A stretch of 20,187 nucleotides of DNA from Methylothermaceae bacterium (GCA_027024125.1 JALVSV010000054.1:1-20187); one strand, 5' to 3'. Shown: positions 1 to 8,051, numbered from the stretch's first letter. Notes: generated by a model from the sequence alone, not told the origin. Translations and numbers: made by a program.

Positions 1-147
1 GGTGAACCGGCCACATCGCCACGAATCGCGCCAGCTCGGGCACCGCCGGACTGGCTGGAAGTCGATTTTGATCAAACGATTCCCGATGAATCGGAACAGG
101 CAGAACCTGTCCCGGAATTCGAGTTTGATCCGACCGTAAGCTGGTAG
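1..147 (+). CDS. 3' end of an unrecognised protein (partial)
   Basis: An open frame enters from the left edge in frame 1 and ends at TAG (145-147); a second in-frame TAG follows at once. The visible 48 residues are rich in Pro, Glu and Asp, with a DWLEVDFDQ stretch and the C-terminus FEFDPTVSW. This looks like an acidic, probably disordered tail. No domain is visible and I do not recognise the family. The gene converges on mnmE across a 346-bp spacer. Frame 2 is also open for most of this span, so the frame choice rests on the composition of the translation and is moderately secure at best. Confidence 0.45.
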   Translation, partial: GEPATSPRIAPARAPPDWLEVDFDQTIPDESEQAEPVPEFEFDPTVSW

Positions 148-167
148 TAGCAGCACGGTACTCATGC

Positions 168-190
168 CTGTCGGCCATTCTGACCGGCAG
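168..190 (+). terminator. Possible terminator hairpin after the left-edge gene
   Basis: CTGTCGG (168-174) can pair with CCGGCAG (184-190): seven base pairs in RNA including one G-U, with a 9-nt loop. It lies 20 bp after the stop of the left-edge gene, where a terminator is expected. No clear U-run follows, only a TTCTCTT stretch, so it would be a weak intrinsic terminator at best. Confidence 0.3.
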
Positions 191-473
191 AGGTTCTCTT
201 GTGCGCATCTTTCAGATAACGGGCTCCAGCACCCGTCTACGCTCAAAAATCCCCCGCTGTTTGACTCTACACCCCTCAGATCTCCTTCGATCCATAGGAA
301 ACAATGAAAAAGTCTTGCCAAACAGGACCGCCCTTGGATATCGTTTGCCCGAGGATAGGTCGGATAAAGGTGTTGAACTTCCTATCCATAAGCAGACCAC
401 CTGCCCCGGGACTGAATAGATGACGGAGTCCTGCATTGGAAGAGGCTCCGTCTGTCTCCGTTTGATAAAGCAT

Positions 474-488
474 GGCATCATTGATGCC
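474..488 (-). terminator. Hairpin just downstream of mnmE
   Basis: GGCATC (474-479) and GATGCC (483-488) form a perfect inverted repeat with a very short loop, starting five bases beyond the mnmE stop. On the minus strand it is followed by ATGCTTTATC, which has only a short T-run. A weak end-of-operon terminator is the likely reading. A second hairpin farther down (423-451) could help. Confidence 0.35.
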
Positions 489-493
489 TCCGC

Positions 494-1843
494 TTACTTT
501 CCAATACAGAATTCCGCAAATATCTGTCCCAGAAGATCATCACTCGTCACCTCTCCAGTGATCTCACCTAGAACCCTCTGGGCCAAGCGCAGATTTTCCG
601 CTGCCAACTCAAAGGCGTTCCCCCGCACCAACTCATCCGCGGCAGAGCGCAGGAATTGCAAAGTCTGATCCAGCGCTTCAAGATGACGGCGACGGGCAGA
701 TATCACATCTTCAGCTTCGGCCTCGAAACCCATGCAGTGTTTCAAATGAGTCCTCAAAAGTTCCAAACCCTGGCCGGTCTTAGCGGACAAATACACTACC
801 GCCCCGGTTTCGCCGGTTTCGACCCGTGACGTCTCCCCGGACAAATCGACCTTGTTGTACACTTTGGTCACCGGAATATTTTCGGGCAATTCGGCAACGG
901 TCGCCCAGGCTTCCATGGGACGACACGAGTCCACGACCAAGAGGATCCTGTCAGCACTGTTCATCGCCTCCTTTGCCCTGCGCATACCCTCACGCTCGAT
1001 GACGTCGCCACCTTCCCTCAGACCTGCAGTGTCGATCACATGAAGTGGCATGCCGTCGATCTGGATGCGCTCTCTCAGCACATCCCTGGTAGTCCCGGCG
1101 ATATCGGTCACGATAGCAGTCTCACGTTCAGCCATTGCGTTGAGCAGACTTGACTTGCCGGCATTGGGTGGACCAGCGATGACAACGGTCATCCCTTCTT
1201 CCAACAGCCGTCCCTGTTCCGCCCTGGATCGCAGTCGTCCCAGTTCCCCAACCACTGCCTGCAAAGTGGCCGATATCTCCTGCTGATCGATCAAATCGAT
1301 GTCTTCGTCGGAAAAATCGATGGCCGCCTCCACCTGAACCCTGATGGCAGTAAGAGATGTTACCAATGCATGGATGTTTTGCGAGAAAGTCCCTTCCAGC
1401 GATCTTTGGGCCGCCCGGGCCGCCTGCCCGGATGTACTATCGATCAAAGAGGCGACAGCTTCGGCCTGGGCCAGATCGAGCCTGCCGTTCAGAAATGCCC
1501 GTTGGGTGAATTCCCCCGGTCTGGCGGGACGGGCACCCAGCTGGAACAGCCGCTGCAACAACATCTCGACTATGACCGGACTACCATGACAATACAGCTC
1601 CAGCATGTCCTCGCCGGTATAGGAACCGGGCCCTTGAAAATACAGACTCAGCCCGCGGTCGATCACTTCCCCGGAGTCATCGAGGAAAGGAACATAATGG
1701 GCATGACGGGGTGTGAGATTCTGCCTGCCTGTCAACGGCAGGACCAGGGCATCGAGACCGGAACCTGAGACCCGCACCATCGCCACCGCCCCCCGTCCGG
1801 GAGGGGTGGCGGGTGCGGCGATGAGGTCATCTGTCGGGATCAA
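494..1843 (-). CDS. mnmE: tRNA modification GTPase MnmE (TrmE)
   Basis: With MnmG, this K+-activated GTPase builds the (carboxymethyl)aminomethyl group at U34 of certain tRNAs in the cytoplasm. The 449-residue product opens with the folate-binding tetramerisation domain (PATPPGRG near 11-18). It has the G-domain inside the helical domain: P-loop GPPNAGKS 224-231, TTRD 251-254, DTAG 271-274 and NKVD 330-333. It ends in FCIGK with the conserved cysteine. E. coli MnmE has 454 residues. The frame is open farther upstream, but homology begins at TTG 1843, which overlaps the yidC stop as TTGA; AAGGTG sits about 10 nt before it. It is last in the rpmH operon. Its usual partner mnmG does not follow it. 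Confidence 0.96.
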   Translation of the reverse strand: MIPTDDLIAAPATPPGRGAVAMVRVSGSGLDALVLPLTGRQNLTPRHAHYVPFLDDSGEVIDRGLSLYFQGPGSYTGEDMLELYCHGSPVIVEMLLQRLFQLGARPARPGEFTQRAFLNGRLDLAQAEAVASLIDSTSGQAARAAQRSLEGTFSQNIHALVTSLTAIRVQVEAAIDFSDEDIDLIDQQEISATLQAVVGELGRLRSRAEQGRLLEEGMTVVIAGPPNAGKSSLLNAMAERETAIVTDIAGTTRDVLRERIQIDGMPLHVIDTAGLREGGDVIEREGMRRAKEAMNSADRILLVVDSCRPMEAWATVAELPENIPVTKVYNKVDLSGETSRVETGETGAVVYLSAKTGQGLELLRTHLKHCMGFEAEAEDVISARRRHLEALDQTLQFLRSAADELVRGNAFELAAENLRLAQRVLGEITGEVTSDDLLGQIFAEFCIGK

Positions 1844-3459
1844 GTCTTTGCTGCACCTTCGATCTGGCGGTTGATCACCCACTGCTGAATGATGGAGAGG
1901 GTGTTGTTGACCACCCAGTAGAGCACCAGACCGGCAGGGAAGAATGCGAAGAAGACGGTGAAGATCACAGGGAACATCTTCATGACCTGGGCCTGGACGG
2001 GATCTGTGGGCGGCGGACTCAGCTTCTGCTGGATCCACATGCTAATCCCCATGAGCAGCGGAAGGATAAAATAAGGATCCTTGGATGTCAGATCGGTCAG
2101 CCACAGAACGAAAGGTGCCTGGCGCAGTTCAACACTTTCCACCAACACCCAGTAAAGGGAGATGAAGACCGGAATCTGCACCACGATAGGCAGGCAGCCG
2201 CCCAGGGGATTGACCCTTTCTTCCCGGTAAAGCTGCATCAGAGCTTCATGGAATTTCTGCTTGTCGTCTCCAAAACGCTCCTTGAGAGCCTGCATGCGCG
2301 GCTGTAGTCTGCGCATCTTGGCCATGGACTTGTAACTGGCCGCCGACAATGGGAAGAAGATGGCCTTGATGACCACAGTGGTGCAGATGATGGCCCAGCC
2401 CCAGTTGCCGAGGAAGGAGAAGAATTTGCTCATCAACCAGAAGATGGGTTCGGCGATGAAAGTGAAGATGCCATAATCGACGGTCAGCTCCAGCCCCGGC
2501 GCAACGGTCTCCAGAACGTCCTGCAGTTTGGGGCCGATGTAATAGCGGGTACTGAATTGACTGGTTTCACCAGGCGACACCCGGTATTCCGGAGAGTAGG
2601 AACCGACGATGTACACTTCCTCAGGCATGGCCTTGGTGTAGAAATGGTTGATCTGTTCCTTCGGCGGCAACCAGGCGGCAAGGAAATAATGCTCTACCAT
2701 GGCACACCATCCACCTTCGGTTTCCCAGTTGCGTGGCAGATCCCTGATATCGTCGAAATCAATCTTCTCGTAAGGGTCATTTGCAGTATGACAGGCAACC
2801 CCGGTATAGGTACGTATAAAGGTATTGCCGCCGGACTTGACGGGACGCTTACGTTTCAACTGACCGTACTGCCTTGCTGTCCAGGGAACCTGGGACAGAT
2901 TATGTACCTGGTAGTCGATCCTGACCTCATAACTGCCGGGTTCGAAAATGAATGTCTTGACGATCTCGACCCCTTCCCCCCGCCATACCAAGGGGACCTT
3001 GAGAGACTGCGCACCTTCCATCACGTAGTCCTGCCGCTGCGCCTCCCAGACATTGGTATGCCTGGGTGCAATACGCTCGTCCCCGAGGAACCCGGTCTGG
3101 GTGACGAACAACTTCTCCAGCTCGGGGGTCAGCAACCGGACCGGTTCATCAGGCTTGTCCTTGGAGACAGGATACTTGAGCAAATCGACTGTCTGGATAT
3201 CTCCCCCTGCCAGATCGATCTCGACCCGAATCACATCGGTCTTCACACTGACCTTGCCAACCGCAGACATCTCAGCCACACCGGGGGTCCGTGCTTCAGC
3301 CTGCGGGCCGCCAACCACATCCCCTCCAGTCTGCTTCTGTACACCAGCCTGTCTCTGGAGCCCGGGTGGTTTTGGCCCATAATCCTGCTGCCAGGCAGCC
3401 CAAAGCATATAGCCTGTCAACACCAACATGACAAAGAGAAAAAATCTGAGATTATCCAT
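1840..3459 (-). CDS. yidC: Membrane protein insertase YidC
   Basis: YidC inserts proteins into the inner membrane, alone or with SecYEG. The 539-residue protein has an N-terminal membrane anchor (about 5-23), a large periplasmic P1 domain (about 60-325) typical of Gram-negative YidC, and the conserved insertase core from about 330 to 530. The core shows SMAKMRRLQP (378-387), the VNPLGGCLP loop (416-424) and VELRQAPF (443-450). The positive residue of the hydrophilic groove is Lys365 where E. coli has Arg366, a common substitution. The length is near the E. coli 548. ATG 3459 lies 16 nt after the yidD stop and its ribosome-binding site is weak. The stop overlaps the mnmE start. Confidence 0.97.
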   Translation of the reverse strand: MDNLRFFLFVMLVLTGYMLWAAWQQDYGPKPPGLQRQAGVQKQTGGDVVGGPQAEARTPGVAEMSAVGKVSVKTDVIRVEIDLAGGDIQTVDLLKYPVSKDKPDEPVRLLTPELEKLFVTQTGFLGDERIAPRHTNVWEAQRQDYVMEGAQSLKVPLVWRGEGVEIVKTFIFEPGSYEVRIDYQVHNLSQVPWTARQYGQLKRKRPVKSGGNTFIRTYTGVACHTANDPYEKIDFDDIRDLPRNWETEGGWCAMVEHYFLAAWLPPKEQINHFYTKAMPEEVYIVGSYSPEYRVSPGETSQFSTRYYIGPKLQDVLETVAPGLELTVDYGIFTFIAEPIFWLMSKFFSFLGNWGWAIICTTVVIKAIFFPLSAASYKSMAKMRRLQPRMQALKERFGDDKQKFHEALMQLYREERVNPLGGCLPIVVQIPVFISLYWVLVESVELRQAPFVLWLTDLTSKDPYFILPLLMGISMWIQQKLSPPPTDPVQAQVMKMFPVIFTVFFAFFPAGLVLYWVVNNTLSIIQQWVINRQIEGAAKT

Positions 3460-3475
3460 TTTTTGTTATACCAAA

Positions 3476-3730
3476 TTACTCTGGAACAGGGTCATGCCCA
3501 CCAGGATGCCATGGGTGGCAACGCAACAGACGAAGTACCGCCAACCACGTCCCCCGCAAGACGCCAAAACGCTCAATTGCCGTGAGGGCATAAACCGAGC
3601 AGGTGGGATGGAAACGGCACTGGTTCCCAAGCCAGGGACTGAGAAAAAAGCGGTAACCACGAATGAGCGCGATCAGGAGGATGCTGAGTCCACGGTCCAT
3701 TGTTGCCAGTGCCTTGCTAACGATTTCCAT
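3476..3730 (-). CDS. yidD: Membrane protein insertion efficiency factor YidD
   Basis: YidD is a small membrane-associated protein that helps YidC-dependent insertion. The 84-residue product carries the family core: [16 protein letters not shown], then [11 protein letters not shown] and [14 protein letters not shown], with its three conserved cysteines. ATG 3730 is chosen because GAGGG lies 9 nt upstream; ATG 3700 is an alternative with a weaker site. The start lies inside rnpA, giving a 58-bp overlap, a well-known arrangement in rnpA-yidD pairs. yidC follows after 16 nt. Confidence 0.92.
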   Translation of the reverse strand: MEIVSKALATMDRGLSILLIALIRGYRFFLSPWLGNQCRFHPTCSVYALTAIERFGVLRGTWLAVLRLLRCHPWHPGGHDPVPE

Positions 3731-4038
3731 AGATCCTTTCCCTCGGCGTTGACTGCTGCGGATCGCGCCATGACAATGAAATCTGCAGCGGGCAAACGAC
3801 TGCGATTTACCCGGAAGCTTTCGCGTACCAACCGCTTGATCCGATTGCGCCCTGTCGCCTTATTGATCCTGCGCTTGGAAATTGCCAAACCCAATCGCGC
3901 ATGACCTATATCGTTAGGACGCATCAAGATAGTAAAATACTTGTCTGCAGAAACCTTGGGGTCTTGGAAGACGCGTTCGAATTCCGCCGCCTTCAAAAGC
4001 CGAAAAGCTTTGGGAAATCCGTAACCCGCCTGGCCCAA
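3673..4038 (-). CDS. rnpA: Ribonuclease P protein component
   Basis: RnpA is the protein subunit of RNase P and helps the catalytic RNA cut the 5' leader from precursor tRNAs. The 121-residue product has the [14 protein letters not shown]-terminus and the RNR signature [16 protein letters not shown] at about 62-77, followed by the helical C-terminal part. The size matches E. coli RnpA (119). No ATG is available at the right place. TTG 4038, five bases after the rpmH stop, gives the expected N-terminus and implies coupling to rpmH translation. The in-frame CTG overlapping the rpmH stop is a less likely start. Confidence 0.93.
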   Translation of the reverse strand: MGQAGYGFPKAFRLLKAAEFERVFQDPKVSADKYFTILMRPNDIGHARLGLAISKRRINKATGRNRIKRLVRESFRVNRSRLPAADFIVMARSAAVNAEGKDLWKSLARHWQQWTVDSASS

Positions 4039-4043
4039 GGATA

Positions 4044-4178
4044 TCAGGCGGAAAGCCTGGCCCGGCCTTTCGACCGCCTGGAAGCAATCACTTTACGCCC
4101 CCCCCTGGTACGCATACGGGCACGGAACCCATGGGTTCTGGCACGACGGATCTTGCTGGGTTGAAAGGTTCTTTTCAT
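4044..4178 (-). CDS. rpmH: 50S ribosomal protein L34
   Basis: L34 is a short, very basic protein of the large ribosomal subunit. The 44-residue product begins [18 protein letters not shown] and ends GRARLSA, which is diagnostic of L34 (E. coli 46 residues). ATG 4178 has AGGG 7 nt upstream. It is the first gene of the leftward operon, downstream of the promoter at 4226-4255, and it faces dnaA divergently, the classic rpmH/dnaA arrangement. Codons for Arg-Gly-Gly contain an uninterrupted run of eight G at 4098-4105. Confidence 0.97.
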   Translation of the reverse strand: MKRTFQPSKIRRARTHGFRARMRTRGGRKVIASRRSKGRARLSA

Positions 4179-4225
4179 CGGTAAACCCTTTAATTATTTG
4201 AAAACACTGAAAAAAAAGACATAGA

Positions 4226-4255
4226 AATATACTCCAGACCAGGTTGTAATGTCAA
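4226..4255 (-). promoter_or_regulatory. sigma70 promoter of rpmH operon
   Basis: On the minus strand TTGACA (4250-4255), a perfect -35 box, is followed after 18 nt by TATATT (4226-4231). The predicted transcription start would be near 4219, about 40 nt before the rpmH ATG. The downstream stretch is AT-rich. This is the best promoter match in the window and fits the high expression expected for a ribosomal protein operon. Confidence 0.75.
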
Positions 4256-4257
4256 TG

Positions 4258-4286
4258 CTGTGAGCGCTTGGCAAATCCGGTATAGT
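4258..4286 (+). promoter_or_regulatory. Possible dnaA promoter
   Basis: TATAGT (4281-4286) is a good -10 match about 80 nt before the dnaA ATG. At 17-nt spacing the -35 position is CTGTGA (4258-4263), a poor match. No extended -10 TGn is present. The two divergent promoters would lie back to back in the 188-bp rpmH-dnaA spacer. I see no DnaA box (TTWTNCACA) on either strand of this spacer. Confidence 0.3.
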
Positions 4287-4366
4287 ATTCTTCCGGTCAA
4301 CGCGGCAACCTCGTCTTCGCGCCCCCGGATCGACAGTTCAATCCCACAGAAGCAAGGTCCTATCCC

Positions 4367-5701
4367 ATGAGCAACCTCTGGAACCGGTGTATCCAAAAAC
4401 TTGAACACGAAATTCCGCCACAACAGTTCAACACCTGGATCCGCCCCTTGCAGGCTGAAGAAAACGGGATGGAACTACGTCTGCTGGCCCCCAATCAATT
4501 TGTACTGGAGTGGGTACAAAAAAACTTCCTGGATCAGATTGAGGCGGCTTTGCCCAGCAACAGCGGTCAAGCGCCTCAGGTGATTCTGGAAATCGGAAAT
4601 CGGAAAAAAACGGCCGAAGAAGCCCCGACCCGACCGGATTTTGGCGCCAAAGGCCAGAAACCCCGCAAGAAGAAAGCTGGCGCCAATAACCTCAATCCCG
4701 CCTTTACTTTCGCTACCTTTGTCGAGGGGAAATCCAATCAGTTCGCCAAGGCGGCAGCTGCCCAAGTGGCCGAAAATGTCGGCCGTGCCTACAACCCGCT
4801 GTTCATCTATGGCGGTGTAGGGTTGGGCAAGACTCACCTCATGCACGCCATCGGCAATCTGATTGTGGAGCGCAATCCCGGTGCCAGCGTGGTGTACCTG
4901 CATTCCGAACGTTTCGTCTCAGACATGGTCACCGCGCTACAGCACAATGCCATCAATGCGTTCAAGGATTACTACCGCTCGGTGGATGCATTGTTGGTGG
5001 ATGACATCCAGTTCTTTGCTGGCAAGGAACGTTCCCAGGAGGAATTCTTCCATACCTTCAACACCTTGCTGGAAAACAAGCATCAGGTGGTTCTGACCTG
5101 TGACCGCTATCCCAAAGAGATCGAAGGACTCGAGGAAAGGCTCAAATCCCGATTTGGATGGGGCCTGCCGGTAGCCATCGAACCCCCGGATCTGGAGACC
5201 AGAGTCGCCATTTTGATGAGCAAGGCCCAACAGTGGGGTGTCGATCTGCCCGAGGATGTCGCCTTTTTCATCGGCAAACGGATCCGCTCCAACGTCCGTG
5301 AACTGGAAGGGGCGCTGCGCCGGGTCACAGCCAGAGCCCAATTCACCGGCGATCCCATCACTCTGGTCTTCGCCAAGGAGGCACTCAGGGACCTGATTGC
5401 GGTCCAGGACAAATTGATCAATGTGGAAAACATTCAAAAGACCGTGGCGGATTACTATAAGATCCGGGTCTCAGACCTGTTATCCAGTAAACGCACCCGC
5501 TCGATCACCCGGCCCCGGCAGATCGCCATGGCGCTCGCCAAGGAACTCACCAACCACAGCCTGCCGGAGATAGGGGAGTACTTTGGCGGCCGCGATCACA
5601 CCACGGTTCTCCACGCCTGTCGCAAAGTTGGAGAACTGAGGGAGTCCGACAACAAGATCGCTGAAGATTATTCCACTCTGTTACACATGCTCACCAACTG
5701 A
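4367..5701 (+). CDS. dnaA: Chromosomal replication initiator protein DnaA
   Basis: DnaA binds DnaA boxes at oriC as an ATP-driven oligomer and melts the origin. The 444-residue protein shows all four domains: domain I (1-62, with WIRPL near 24-28), a basic flexible linker (about 63-108), the AAA+ domain with Walker A GGVGLGKT (149-156) and Walker [10 protein letters not shown] (209-217), and the DNA-binding domain IV with signature [10 protein letters not shown] (408-417). ATG 4367 has AAGG 9 nt upstream. dnaN follows after 11 nt, so the two are very likely one operon. Confidence 0.98.
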   Translation: MSNLWNRCIQKLEHEIPPQQFNTWIRPLQAEENGMELRLLAPNQFVLEWVQKNFLDQIEAALPSNSGQAPQVILEIGNRKKTAEEAPTRPDFGAKGQKPRKKKAGANNLNPAFTFATFVEGKSNQFAKAAAAQVAENVGRAYNPLFIYGGVGLGKTHLMHAIGNLIVERNPGASVVYLHSERFVSDMVTALQHNAINAFKDYYRSVDALLVDDIQFFAGKERSQEEFFHTFNTLLENKHQVVLTCDRYPKEIEGLEERLKSRFGWGLPVAIEPPDLETRVAILMSKAQQWGVDLPEDVAFFIGKRIRSNVRELEGALRRVTARAQFTGDPITLVFAKEALRDLIAVQDKLINVENIQKTVADYYKIRVSDLLSSKRTRSITRPRQIAMALAKELTNHSLPEIGEYFGGRDHTTVLHACRKVGELRESDNKIAEDYSTLLHMLTN

Positions 5702-5712
5702 GTTCAAGCCCG

Positions 5713-6813
5713 ATGCAATTTATCACCACCAGAGACCTGTTGTTCGAGGCTCTGCAAAAAGTCGCCGGTGTCATCGAACGCCGCTCCACCATGCCAATCC
5801 TGGCGAACGTCCTGTTGCGCGTTCAAGACGAGCAGTTGATTCTCGTCGGCACCGATCTGGAAATCGAGTTGGTCACCCAAATCAGAGTCAAAGGGGATGC
5901 GGGAGCAACCACGGTTCCGGCCAGAAAATTACTGGATATCTGCCGGCTGTTACCCGTCGGCTCCTCTATCCAATGCACCCTCAAGGACGAAAAGACATTG
6001 ACCGTCAAGGCAGGACGCAGTCGTTTCTCCCTCACCACCCTGCCTGGCGACAATTTCCCTGAATTCAAATTGAAGGGAGAGGAAACGGAGGCCCATATCG
6101 GCAGCGAATCGCTGGGAAAGTTACTCAGCAGCACCATGTACGCCATGGCGCAACAGGATGTCCGTTATTATCTCAATGGCTTGTTGCTGGAACTCGATGG
6201 CAATCTCATCCATGCCATCGCTTCGGATGGCCATCGCCTGGCCTGGTGCGAACAATTCCTGCAACAACCGGTGGCGGAGCTCAAGCAGCCCATCGTTCCA
6301 CGCAAGGGGATTCAGGAACTGGCCCGCTTGATCGAGGGTGACGACCAGCCCCTTTCCCTGCATCTCACTGACAATGCGATCCGGCTGGTGCTCCCCAACG
6401 TCACTTTTTCCGCCAAGCTGATTGATGGGCGTTACCCGAACTACCGCCGGGTGTTTCCCGATAAAATCAGCCGGGTGATCACCTGTGACCGCCAGGCGTT
6501 GAAGGACGCCATCTCCCGAGTATCCATCCTGTCCAACGAACAGTACCGTGGTATCCGTCTGGATTGCTCCGAGAATCTGCTCCGGCTCTCGGCCCACAAC
6601 CCGGAACAGGAAGAGGCGGAGGAAGTGCTCGAGGTGCTATATCAAGGCGCCCCCTTCAGCGTGGGTCTCAACGCTTCCTATATGACCGATGCAGTTTCCC
6701 ACCTTCAGGCGGAAACGATTACCCTGTCCTTTGCCGAACAAAATCTGACCTGCCTCATCGAGGACCCCGAAGATCCTGCCGTTCGTTATATCGTCATGCC
6801 GATGCGGCTATGA
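5713..6813 (+). CDS. dnaN: DNA polymerase III beta subunit (sliding clamp)
   Basis: The clamp encircles DNA as a dimer and tethers DNA polymerase III and repair enzymes. The product has 366 residues, the same as E. coli DnaN, starts MQFITTRDLLFEALQKVAGV and ends YIVMPMRL, as gammaproteobacterial clamps do. The three clamp folds fill the length without gaps. The start lies 11 nt after dnaA with little Shine-Dalgarno, suggesting coupled translation. recF, the usual next gene, is missing: the frame ends 40 bp from the convergent ftsZ stop. Confidence 0.98.
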   Translation: MQFITTRDLLFEALQKVAGVIERRSTMPILANVLLRVQDEQLILVGTDLEIELVTQIRVKGDAGATTVPARKLLDICRLLPVGSSIQCTLKDEKTLTVKAGRSRFSLTTLPGDNFPEFKLKGEETEAHIGSESLGKLLSSTMYAMAQQDVRYYLNGLLLELDGNLIHAIASDGHRLAWCEQFLQQPVAELKQPIVPRKGIQELARLIEGDDQPLSLHLTDNAIRLVLPNVTFSAKLIDGRYPNYRRVFPDKISRVITCDRQALKDAISRVSILSNEQYRGIRLDCSENLLRLSAHNPEQEEAEEVLEVLYQGAPFSVGLNASYMTDAVSHLQAETITLSFAEQNLTCLIEDPEDPAVRYIVMPMRL

Positions 6814-6821
6814 CCGATCCT

Positions 6822-6841
6822 GGGGGCGGTCCATCGCCCCC
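6822..6841. terminator. Bidirectional hairpin between dnaN and ftsZ
   Basis: GGGGGCG (6822-6828) and CGCCCCC (6835-6841) are a perfect 7-bp inverted repeat with a 6-nt loop, filling half of the 40-bp gap between the two convergent stops. It is very GC-rich and works the same on either strand. No U-run follows on either side, so termination may be only partial or need Rho. Confidence 0.55.
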
Positions 6842-6853
6842 CTTGAATCGTCA

Positions 6854-8044
6854 TCAATCCGCCTGCCGGCGCAGGAAAGCGGGAATATCCAGATAATCCA
6901 GATCTTCTTCCTGTGACGTTGGGATATTCTTTGACGCCAAATTGGGCTGTTTGAGGGTCCTGCCTGGCCTCTGACGGATCACCGTAGGACGGTCCAGCCG
7001 GTCATAATCCACTTCGCCATCGTTCTTCTTCTCCACCAATCTGACCGGAGGCTCTGCCGCAGTGGTGGCAACAGCAACGTTGTGGGCATCCTCCAGCCCG
7101 GTTGCCACCACCGTCACCCGAATCTCATCCTGCAGTTCGGGATCGATGACGGTGCCCACCACGACCACAGCATCCTCCGATGCAAATTCCTTGACGGTGT
7201 CACCCACCACATTGAACTCACCAATGGACAAATCCAGCCCCCCGGTGATGTTGACCAGGATGCCCCTCGCCCCCTGAAGATTGATATCCTCCAGAAGCTT
7301 GCTGGCAATGGCATCCTTGGCGGCTTCAAAAGCACGGTTTTCCCCGGTGGCCGAACCGGTACCCATCATCGCCATGCCCATCTCTGACATGACGGTCCGC
7401 ACGTCTGCGAAGTCCACATTGATCAATCCCGGCCGGGTGATCAATTCGGCAATCCCCTGTACGGCACCCAGCAGCACATCGTTGGCCGAGGCAAAGGCCT
7501 GAAGCAGGCTGGCATCACTTCCCAAGACCTGTAGCAGTTTTTCATTGGGAATCGTGATCAGCGAGTCCACATACTGACCCAACTCGCCGATTCCCTGCTC
7601 GGCAACCGACTGCCGCTTGATCCCCTCGAAGGGAAACGGCTTGGTCACGACTGCCACCGTCAGAATCCCAAGATCCTTGGCGATTTCCGCAAAGACAGGG
7701 GCGGCGCCAGTCCCGGTCCCCCCTCCCATCCCGGCGGTCAGGAAAACCATGTCAGCGCCTTCCATCATCTCATGGATCCGATCGCGGTCATCCATCGCCG
7801 CCTGTTTGCCTACCTCAGGATTGGCACCGGCGCCCAGGCCCTTGGTCAACTCCCCCCCGATCTGCAATACCTTAGTGGCGGCCGCCTTGCGAAGGGCCTG
7901 CGCATCGGTGTTGGCGCAGATGAATTCCACCCCTTCGATGTTGCTGCTGACCATGTGATCCACGGCATTGCTTCCACCACCGCCGATTCCAATCACCTTG
8001 ATTACTGCATTCTGGTTAAAATCACTTACCATTTCAAAAGTCAT
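6854..8044 (-). CDS. ftsZ: Cell division protein FtsZ
   Basis: FtsZ is the tubulin-like GTPase that forms the Z ring at midcell. The 396-residue protein has [10 protein letters not shown] (19-28), the tubulin signature GGGTGTG (107-113), the T7 loop NVDFADV (209-215), a short linker and the C-terminal peptide LDIPAFLRR that binds FtsA and ZipA. ATG 8044 is preceded by AGGAGA with 7-nt spacing, among the strongest ribosome-binding sites in the cluster. A later in-frame ATG (residue 5) is less well placed. The 56-bp gap after ftsA is the only sizeable gap in the dcw cluster. lpxC, usually next, is absent; the gene ends 40 bp from dnaN. Confidence 0.98.
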   Translation of the reverse strand: MTFEMVSDFNQNAVIKVIGIGGGGSNAVDHMVSSNIEGVEFICANTDAQALRKAAATKVLQIGGELTKGLGAGANPEVGKQAAMDDRDRIHEMMEGADMVFLTAGMGGGTGTGAAPVFAEIAKDLGILTVAVVTKPFPFEGIKRQSVAEQGIGELGQYVDSLITIPNEKLLQVLGSDASLLQAFASANDVLLGAVQGIAELITRPGLINVDFADVRTVMSEMGMAMMGTGSATGENRAFEAAKDAIASKLLEDINLQGARGILVNITGGLDLSIGEFNVVGDTVKEFASEDAVVVVGTVIDPELQDEIRVTVVATGLEDAHNVAVATTAAEPPVRLVEKKNDGEVDYDRLDRPTVIRQRPGRTLKQPNLASKNIPTSQEEDLDYLDIPAFLRRQAD

Positions 8045-8051
8045 CGTCTTA

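Larger units (their letters stand above)
148..493. other. 346-bp intergenic region between convergent genes
   Basis: No credible gene is seen here. The open frames on both strands (for example about 212-481 on the minus strand) have no matching family, no good ribosome-binding site and unlikely composition. The stretch holds several inverted repeats: 168-190, 219-236 (ACGGG/CCCGT), 353-387 (perfect 7-bp GGATAGG/CCTATCC, 21-nt loop), 423-451 (8 bp with one G-U on the + strand) and 474-488. No tRNA-like T-arm or anticodon arm is visible. It separates the tail of an unknown gene from the end of mnmE. It could be plain terminator sequence or gene decay. Confidence 0.6.

Noticed and set aside
310..335. 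Possible minus-strand terminator: inverted repeat followed by five T
   Set aside because: On the minus strand the stem needs a C-A mismatch (it pairs only on the plus strand through G-U), so the stem before the T-run is weak.
212..481. An 89-codon minus-strand frame in the spacer beyond mnmE
   Set aside because: No recognisable motif, no Shine-Dalgarno, odd composition, and it is interwoven with the hairpins. I treat it as chance.
2557..3585. A 342-codon open frame opposite yidC; similar long antisense frames lie opposite ftsA (8113-8991) and murG (13313-14311)
   Set aside because: None shows a family motif or ribosome-binding site, and each lies opposite a gene with clear homology.
4347..4358. 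A CCCACA sequence before dnaA considered as a DnaA box
   Set aside because: The 9-mer has four mismatches to TTATCCACA, too many to support a box.
4604..4612. A-run in the dnaA linker considered as a slippery frameshift site
   Set aside because: In the reading frame the codons are CGG AAA AAA ACG, so the heptamer before the slip is G AAA AAA, not the canonical form. No stimulatory structure or alternative product is evident.
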